The notes under the pieces: generated by a model
The model's input: only the letters and a program-made list of their open reading frames with translations
Databases searched by the model: none
Told to the model about the DNA's origin: nothing
Shown here: positions 5,399 to 10,513 of the stretch, piece after piece
Numbering within the stretch: position 1 is the first letter of the stretch
Layout: the number at the start of each line of letters is the position of its first letter
Made by a program: the position numbers and the translations under genes
Assembly: GCA_030609245.1 (NCBI GenBank)
Contig: JAUWCP010000065.1
Location: 1 to 10,513, forward strand
Source of the DNA: Hyphomicrobium sp.
GTDB lineage: Bacteria > Pseudomonadota > Alphaproteobacteria > Rhizobiales > Hyphomicrobiaceae
DNA: 10,513 nucleotides
Reading direction: 5' to 3'

Positions 5399-6127
5399 AT
5401 GGAATGGCTGACACAAGACGTGTTCGCAATGCTGGCCGCCGCCGAGGCCGAACTTGAAAACCTGGTGTCAATTGACTGGTGGCAGCAGAATTTCGTCGCC
5501 CTTCTCAACATAACGATGATCGATCTGGTGTTGGCGGGGGACAACGCCATCATCGTCGGACTCGCCGCATCGCGCGTCGCACCGGAAATGCGCACGAAGG
5601 TCATCTTCTGGGGCATCGCGGCCGCTGTTCTTCTGCGCATATTCTTCGCCGCTATCACCATCCAGCTCCTCACTGTCATTGGTCTGACACTGGCAGGCGG
5701 GCTCTTGCTGCTGTTCGTTTGCTGGAAGATGTACCGGCAGATCACGACTGGCAACGATCACACGCAGGCCGCCGCGGCGCCGGAGAAGCCGCTGGGGTTC
5801 TGGTCCGCGGTGGGGCTCATCACGCTGGCCGACGTCTCGATGTCGCTCGACAACGTTCTGGCCGTAGCCGGCGCGGCGAAAGGCTCCACGCTGATCCTCG
5901 TCATCGGCCTCGCCGTAGCGATCATCCTAATGGCGGTCGCTTCCCACATGATCGCCGGGCTTCTCGTTAAGCACCCCTGGATCACATGGATCGGCTTGTT
6001 CATCATTCTCTGGGTGGCACTCGATATGATCTATGAAGGCTCCCATGAAATCGCCTGCGAGGCGTTCAACTTTGGCTGCTCGGAGAGCCTCTGGCACGCG
6101 ATTGTCCACCGGTTGGGACTGACGTAG
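5399..6127 (+). CDS. TerC/YjbE-family integral membrane protein
   Basis: The 242-residue product belongs to the TerC family of membrane proteins, which are tied to metal-ion (notably manganese) efflux and to tellurite resistance. Two internally similar motifs mark the family: DLVLAGDNAIIVGLA (residues 42-56) and ADVSMSLDNVLAVAGAA (144-160). Each has an acidic residue and an Asp-Asn pair within a membrane helix (Asp48-Asn49; Asp144, Asp151-Asn152). About six hydrophobic segments are visible: 34-58, 68-88, 91-109, 135-157, 164-184 and 195-213. A polar loop at 112-131 separates the two halves. The C-terminal tail has Cys220 and Cys227. The start ATG follows GGGGGA by about seven bases. The length fits the YjbE-type subfamily. 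It is transcribed alone, after the hairpin at 5227-5250. Metal transport is inferred from the family. Confidence 0.93.
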   Translation: MEWLTQDVFAMLAAAEAELENLVSIDWWQQNFVALLNITMIDLVLAGDNAIIVGLAASRVAPEMRTKVIFWGIAAAVLLRIFFAAITIQLLTVIGLTLAGGLLLLFVCWKMYRQITTGNDHTQAAAAPEKPLGFWSAVGLITLADVSMSLDNVLAVAGAAKGSTLILVIGLAVAIILMAVASHMIAGLLVKHPWITWIGLFIILWVALDMIYEGSHEIACEAFNFGCSESLWHAIVHRLGLT

Positions 6128-6153
6128 GCCGTTCCCACATACTGGACTACATT

Positions 6154-6169
6154 TGACAGCACCGCTGTC
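6154..6169 (+). promoter_or_regulatory. Candidate -35 element and hairpin upstream of argC
   Basis: TTGACA (6154-6159) is a consensus -35 hexamer, but no good -10 sits 16-18 bases downstream. It overlaps the perfect inverted repeat GACAGC-ACC-GCTGTC (6155-6169). The hairpin lies 27 bases after the terC stop. It could be a weak terminator, without a T-run, or an operator over an argC promoter. Confidence 0.3.
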
Positions 6170-6243
6170 CGCGACCTAAAGCCAGCGCAATATTGCCCTA
6201 AGCGCGCTTGCCTTGGGGCGAAACGAACTCGAGAGCCAGGACC

Positions 6244-7230
6244 TTGGCAAAGCGTAAAATATTCATCGATGGCGAAGCGGGAACCACCGGCCTTCAGATC
6301 CGGGAGCGGTTGGCGCAGCTCTCGGGTGTCGTCGTCAAGAGCATCGATCCGGCCAAGCGGAAGGATCCCGCGGCGCGAAAGGCGCTTATGGCAGACGTGG
6401 ATCTCGTCGTGCTCTGCCTGCCCGACGACGCCGCTCGCGAAGCTGTGGCGTTGGCCGACGAACTTGGCGATGCCGCGCCGCACATTCTCGACGCATCGAC
6501 CGCGCATCGGGTCGCTCCCGATTGGGTATATGGCTTTGCCGAGCTGGATGAGGCGCAGGCTGAAGCGCTACGGTCTGCCAAGCGTGTTGCCAATCCCGGC
6601 TGTTATCCCACTGGGGCGATTGCGCTTATTCGCCCGCTTGTCGATGCAGGCCTGATACCGCCCGACTACCCTCTCACGATCAACGCTGTCAGCGGCTACT
6701 CAGGCGGTGGGCGCAAAATGATTGAAGCCTACGAGGGGGGTAGGGGCCCCTCATTTGAAATCTACGCGCTTGGGCTTCGGCACAAGCATATCCCAGAGCT
6801 GATGGCTTACGCCAAACTGATCCGGCGGCCACTCTTCGTGCCCTCGGTCGGCAACTTTCCGCAGGGCATGATCGTCTCGATTCCGCTCCATCTAAGTACG
6901 CTCCCGGGCACTCCAAGCGTGAGCGATCTGGAAACAGCATTGGATGCGCGCTATCGCGATATGCCTACGGTTAGGGTGATCGCTCAGCCGCTGTCCGCAA
7001 TGACGAAGTTGGAGGCCGAGGCCCTCAACGAAACCGACGTCATGGAGTTGTTCGTTTTCGGAAACGATGAACACGATCACGCCATTCTCGTTGCCCGGCT
7101 CGATAACCTCGGAAAGGGCGCGTCCGGCGCAGCGGTGCAAAATATCAAGCTGATGCTTGGCCTGGACGAAACAAGAGCCGTAGAAAAGGGCGCCGCTCAA
7201 GCGCGCGTGGCCGATCGCGTCATACGGTGA
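6244..7230 (+). CDS. argC: N-acetyl-gamma-glutamyl-phosphate reductase, type 2
   Basis: ArgC carries out the NADPH-dependent reduction of N-acetylglutamyl phosphate to the semialdehyde, the third step of arginine biosynthesis, in the cytoplasm. From TTG 6244 the protein has 328 residues. It starts with KRKIFIDGEAGTTGLQIRER, the type-2 nucleotide-binding motif (Gly10-Gly16). The catalytic Cys120 lies in NPGCYPTG. The catalytic His182 lies in RHKHIPE. SGYSGGGRKMIEAYEG (150-165) and GKGASGAAVQN (290-300) are family signatures. An in-frame TTG at 6208 would add 12 unrelated residues without a ribosome binding site. The chosen TTG has only a close-set AGGA, so the start is uncertain, but similarity begins here. 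After the family's usual end (LMLGL, about 306) there are 22 extra residues, the last of which overlap the end of ctaA. From memory, argC lies close to rpsI in many Rhizobiales. Confidence 0.96.
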   Translation: MAKRKIFIDGEAGTTGLQIRERLAQLSGVVVKSIDPAKRKDPAARKALMADVDLVVLCLPDDAAREAVALADELGDAAPHILDASTAHRVAPDWVYGFAELDEAQAEALRSAKRVANPGCYPTGAIALIRPLVDAGLIPPDYPLTINAVSGYSGGGRKMIEAYEGGRGPSFEIYALGLRHKHIPELMAYAKLIRRPLFVPSVGNFPQGMIVSIPLHLSTLPGTPSVSDLETALDARYRDMPTVRVIAQPLSAMTKLEAEALNETDVMELFVFGNDEHDHAILVARLDNLGKGASGAAVQNIKLMLGLDETRAVEKGAAQARVADRVIR

Positions 7231-8267
7231 AGGTGCAGCACGCAAGCTGCAACAACGAGCGCGGCCCCGGCTTGATGAACAAGGCCGAGCCCCAGCGGCA
7301 CATGGGACAGCAACATCCAAATGCCAAGCGCCATTTGGGCTAGAACGGCAACGGTGAGCAGCGCGGCCGATCTGACAACTCGCTCATCGTCGGCCGTGCG
7401 CGCCAATGCGATGAGATGCCAAAGCGCGAGGATTACAAAGGCGTAAGCCATTACGCGATGGTTGAACTGCACCATCGTGACGTTCTCAAAGAAATTGAGA
7501 TACCATGGCGACATCACACCAAGTCCCGATGGGATCAGCTTGCCGTCCATGAGCGGCCAGGTGTTGTAGGTCAGCCCCGCCTTTAAACCGGCGACGAGCG
7601 CACCGAGCCCCGACTGCACAAATACAAGCGCGACAAGTACCAAGGCAAGCCGGCGCTGTATGAGCGAGACCGTCTGCAAGCGCGGGGATTGGGTGTCGGG
7701 CACAAGGTCGAGAGCAAGCCAAATCAATAACCCCATAATAGCGAGGGCTAATAAGAGGTGGAGCGCCAACCGGTACTGGCTCACATCAATGCGGTCCACC
7801 AACCCCGACTTGACCATGTACCAGCCAATGAATCCTTGAAGCCCCCCGAGCACGAACACGCCCAGACATTTGGATGCGAAACCGGGCCGCAACTTTCCAG
7901 CGAGCCAAAACCCGAGAAACGGAACGGCAAACGCCACCCCAATGAAGCGACCGAGAAAACGGTGCGCCCACTCCCACCAATAGATGAACTTGAACTCGGC
8001 AAGCGACATGCCGGGGTTGACGATGGCGTACTCCGGGATGGCTTTGTACTTTTCGAACGCCGCCTGCCAGTCGGCCTCACCGAGGGGCGGGATCACACCG
8101 AGGATGGGCAGCCACTCCGTGATCGACAGGCCAGAGTCTGTAAGCCGCGTCGCACCTCCGACAACGATCATCGCAAATACGAGCCCGGCCACGATCAACA
8201 GCCACGTGCGCACGGCTGCATCCGCCGACTGCGATCCTTCTTGCCCTTGCGTCATCGAAACCGCCAT
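7197..8267 (-). CDS. ctaA: Heme A synthase (COX15/CtaA type)
   Basis: CtaA is an inner-membrane enzyme that oxidises the methyl group of heme O to the formyl group of heme A, for aa3-type cytochrome c oxidase. The 356-residue product has about eight membrane segments and the internal two-fold pattern of the family. The four heme-ligand histidines are visible: His102 (EWAHRFLGR), His170 (RLALHLLLA), His270 (FNHRVMAYA) and His331 (LGLVHQAGA). GGATRLTDSGLSITEW (37-52) and GLKAGLTYNTWPLMDG (227-242) are family signatures typical of the alphaproteobacterial/mitochondrial group. I chose ATG 8267; a GTG one codon earlier (8270) and an ATG at 8255 are alternatives. A G-rich stretch (GGGGGG) lies about 10 bases upstream. 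The 3' end overlaps the convergent argC by 34 bases. It follows the Wzz-like gene on the same strand after 124 bases containing competing inverted repeats. Confidence 0.97.
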   Translation of the reverse strand: MAVSMTQGQEGSQSADAAVRTWLLIVAGLVFAMIVVGGATRLTDSGLSITEWLPILGVIPPLGEADWQAAFEKYKAIPEYAIVNPGMSLAEFKFIYWWEWAHRFLGRFIGVAFAVPFLGFWLAGKLRPGFASKCLGVFVLGGLQGFIGWYMVKSGLVDRIDVSQYRLALHLLLALAIMGLLIWLALDLVPDTQSPRLQTVSLIQRRLALVLVALVFVQSGLGALVAGLKAGLTYNTWPLMDGKLIPSGLGVMSPWYLNFFENVTMVQFNHRVMAYAFVILALWHLIALARTADDERVVRSAALLTVAVLAQMALGIWMLLSHVPLGLGLVHQAGAALVVAACVLHLHRMTRSATRA

Positions 8268-8292
8268 CACCTATAGCCCCCCGAATTGCTCT

Positions 8293-8343
8293 GGGCGCGT
8301 GATAGTCAGCAAACACTTTGCAATCAATGCGCCCAAGGGGCGC
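8293..8343 (-). repeat. Three-copy 6-mer able to form alternative hairpins in the ctaA leader
   Basis: On the plus strand GGGCGC occurs at 8293-8298 and 8338-8343, and its complement GCGCCC at 8329-8334. In minus-strand RNA the central copy could pair with the upstream one (three-base loop, 8329-8343) or with the downstream one (30-base loop, 8293-8334), but not both. The compact hairpin is followed by ATTGATT and might act as a weak terminator for the Wzz-like gene. Confidence 0.35.
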
Positions 8344-8391
8344 GGGGGGTGTACATTGCCGTCCGACGCAGTGTGCAGGCGCGCGCTCGGC

Positions 8392-10513
8392 CTAGCTTGC
8401 GCTGGCCTCGACCCTGCCGCGGCCGGTGAACCGCGCAATCCGCTCTTGCGCCAGCTGCTCCCCGATGGTCCGCTCAAGCCGGAATAGGTCAATGTCTATG
8501 ACCTCGAAACCGAGGAAAGTGCCTGGCGGATCCGGGAAGACGCCCGCACGCCGCCGCCCTTCCGTCACCATCACGCCTGCGTCGAACCGGCCTTGGATGG
8601 CCTCGAACAGATCCTGCGCGGCGGCATGTTTGCCCACGACGACGATGTGATCATAGGCCGAATCGAGCGCATCGAGCGCGAGATTGACCTGTTCGGGATC
8701 GAGCAGCGTAGAGGCGAGTGCTGCGGTCGCGCCGCACGGAATGAGATGCACGCTGCTAGCGGGCAAGCGCACAACCACGTCGCCGAATCTGGCTTGCCCT
8801 TGCAGAACTTCTGATAGCCCTGGCTTCGATGGCACACCGATCTTTTCTGCTACGCCGCGCCCATCGAGGCACCAGTCGACCAGCATCACCTCTGCGCCCG
8901 AAGCTGTCAGCTCTTTCACAAGCTCGATCGCTTCATTTACTGGATCAAGCTCATCGGTCTCACTGGTGAGCAACGTGCGGAATCCGCCGGCCGTGGGCGC
9001 TCGCTGCCGCAGCTTGTCGGCAAGTCCTGCTACCGTATTGAATACGAGCGCGATCTCAGGCGAACCGCCAGGAGCACGCCGCATGGCCTCAACGTTTATC
9101 AGCAGTGGCGGGGCACTGTTCTCAGGGTGCGCAGCGCGAGCCAATGCTTCTCTGCGCGCTCTGGCAGCTGACCGCGATGCGGTGAGGCGCGCTTTCGCCG
9201 CTACCAATACGAGGCCAATCAGAAAGACAGCAATCGCGACAAGCACCGAGTTCTGCAGTATTTTTGGCCTACTCGGGGATGCAGATGCCTTCGCCGGCAA
9301 TATCATTGCCGCTTCGAGGGGAATTGTCCGGCTGTCGTTGCGCGCACGGTTGGCTTCAAGGCGCTTCTCCAAGCGCTCAAGCTCTGCCCGCTTCGACCTG
9401 GCGACCTCCTCGTACTGGCGCACCGGCACGGCATCGTCCCCTGAGCCACTAAGGTGCGACCTCATCTCGTCGAGTCTGTTCTGCACCTCCTCCACGCGAC
9501 GGCCAGCAATCATGGTCTTCTTCTCGATACCAGCGAGAACCTTTTTGACTTCCCTCGTTGTTTGCCGATCCAGACCTTTGAGTTCAGCGCGGAGCCGACG
9601 CATGTGCGGATGTTCGGGCAGCAGTGTCGCGGTCAGCTCCGAGATACGCTTTTCGATGCGCACCTGCTGCTGGTTGAGGTTTTGAATCAACGGCGACTTT
9701 TGAATTTCCGGCAAGGCATCCGAGTTGCCTAGCGCCACCATCTCGCGGGCATCTTCGACGCGCGCTGCCGCCGCGGTATGAACCGCCTGCGCCGTTGAAA
9801 GCTCTTGCCTCAGCTCGTCCAGCTGCTTTGCGTTGCTTCCCGTGGTGTCGGGAGCCCTACTGAAGATAGCTGCAAGCCCGCGGAACCGCTCAACCGCAAC
9901 TTCAGCATCGGAGACTTCCCTCGTCAGCATCGCAATCTTGCGCTGTAAGTCCTGCTGCAACAGGGTCTTCTGCGACTCTACCCGCTGCCTCAGCAACGCA
10001 ATATAGGTCTCGGCGAGACGGTTAGAGACGTTCGTCGCTAGCTGGGGATCGGTCGAGGTAAATCCGATAGCGATGACGCCTCCCTTCTCGGGAGCGTAGA
10101 CGTTGAGGCGCTTGTAATAGGCTTCAAGAACGCGAACCTGCTGGGGCTTTCTGCTCAGCGGGCCGGCCAATCCCAAGGTGCTCTTCATGCGGCCCAGCAC
10201 GGCCGCCATATCCAGCGCATCATTGAATTCGGGATTGTCGGCCAAGAACTCTTGCTCGATGACCTCGGCTGCGAGATCGCGCGACATGATAGCGCGCACG
10301 TGGGCGTCAATCGCTGCCCTGTCGTGTTGCGTGCCCCAGCCATCCGACGACGATTTCCGCGTCCCTTCTGTCGTGGCGGCTACCACCTGGATTTGCGCTT
10401 CTGAGGCGTATTGCGGCTGCACCCTCGACAATATGCCAAAGGTGATGGCACCGGCACCAATGCCGACTAGGAGCAGGAACGGCAGCGCCTGGCGTACGCT
10501 GCGCCAAGTGGTT
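8392..10513 (-). CDS. Wzz/GumC-type polysaccharide co-polymerase with degenerate BY-kinase domain, 5' end beyond window
   Basis: The frame stays open to the right edge, giving 706 visible residues. The true start lies outside; the TTG at 10431 is internal. First comes a membrane helix (visible residues 10-29, LPFLLLVGIGAGAITFGIL) after the cytoplasmic RSVRQ. Then come a Wzz-type chain-length domain, a long coiled-coil region (about 165-390) and the Pro-rich motif PAKASASPSRP before the second membrane helix (nt about 9196-9264). The C-terminal cytoplasmic domain has the layout of a Wzc/ExoP tyrosine autokinase, but the P-loop position reads TSETDELDPVNEA (nt 8934-8972) with no Gly-Lys-Ser/Thr. 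Walker A' is VMLVDWCLDG, lacking the second Asp, and the Walker B position is YDHIVVVGK, lacking Asp. No tyrosine cluster ends the protein. It probably helps control export or chain length of an exopolysaccharide, without ATP-dependent autophosphorylation. Confidence 0.88.
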   Translation of the reverse strand, partial: TTWRSVRQALPFLLLVGIGAGAITFGILSRVQPQYASEAQIQVVAATTEGTRKSSSDGWGTQHDRAAIDAHVRAIMSRDLAAEVIEQEFLADNPEFNDALDMAAVLGRMKSTLGLAGPLSRKPQQVRVLEAYYKRLNVYAPEKGGVIAIGFTSTDPQLATNVSNRLAETYIALLRQRVESQKTLLQQDLQRKIAMLTREVSDAEVAVERFRGLAAIFSRAPDTTGSNAKQLDELRQELSTAQAVHTAAAARVEDAREMVALGNSDALPEIQKSPLIQNLNQQQVRIEKRISELTATLLPEHPHMRRLRAELKGLDRQTTREVKKVLAGIEKKTMIAGRRVEEVQNRLDEMRSHLSGSGDDAVPVRQYEEVARSKRAELERLEKRLEANRARNDSRTIPLEAAMILPAKASASPSRPKILQNSVLVAIAVFLIGLVLVAAKARLTASRSAARARREALARAAHPENSAPPLLINVEAMRRAPGGSPEIALVFNTVAGLADKLRQRAPTAGGFRTLLTSETDELDPVNEAIELVKELTASGAEVMLVDWCLDGRGVAEKIGVPSKPGLSEVLQGQARFGDVVVRLPASSVHLIPCGATAALASTLLDPEQVNLALDALDSAYDHIVVVGKHAAAQDLFEAIQGRFDAGVMVTEGRRRAGVFPDPPGTFLGFEVIDIDLFRLERTIGEQLAQERIARFTGRGRVEASAS

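Noticed and set aside
8684..9685. Open frame of 333 codons on the plus strand
   Set aside because: It is antisense to the Wzz-like gene and gives a Ser/Arg/Ala-rich, domain-free translation, a by-product of GC-rich codon use in the real gene.

Overview
The window looks like chromosomal DNA of an alphaproteobacterium, most likely from the Hyphomicrobiales (Rhizobiales). The evidence is the type-2 ArgC, the mitochondrial-type heme A synthase (CtaA/COX15), an S9 protein with an N-terminal extension, a short H-NS-like protein, and the neighbourhood rplM-rpsI ... argC-ctaA. From memory, related genomes keep these genes close together. I cannot name a species.

Layout from left to right. (1) Positions 1-1849, minus strand: a probable three-gene operon, read right to left, of a small secreted helical protein, an ECHDC3-type enoyl-CoA hydratase-like protein without the usual catalytic glutamates, and a VOC/glyoxalase-fold protein that runs off the left edge. 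(2) Positions 1850-2285: a 436-base divergent intergenic region, partly AT-rich, with a perfect palindrome, direct repeats, and an 11-bp inverted repeat whose right arm covers the rplM ribosome binding site. (3) Positions 2286-3246: the rplM-rpsI ribosomal protein operon. (4) Positions 3247-6243: a variable stretch between rpsI and argC. It holds a predicted 52-residue membrane protein with a His-rich tail, an H-NS family DNA-binding protein (minus), an unrecognised exported protein, a terminator-like hairpin and a TerC-family membrane protein. (5) Positions 6244-8267: argC (plus) and ctaA (minus), converging with a 34-base overlap. (6) Positions 8392-10513, minus: a large Wzz/Wzc-like polysaccharide co-polymerase that continues past the right edge. 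Its C-terminal kinase-like domain has lost the Walker motifs.

Most of the window is housekeeping: translation, arginine biosynthesis, and cytochrome oxidase heme maturation. The accessory interest lies in the rpsI-argC stretch, the structured intergenic regions and the pseudokinase-type co-polymerase. I saw no tRNA, rRNA, CRISPR array, transposase or integrase. I did not find a clear multi-gene defence or other novel system. The best leads are the rplM leader helix and the degenerate BY-kinase domain.
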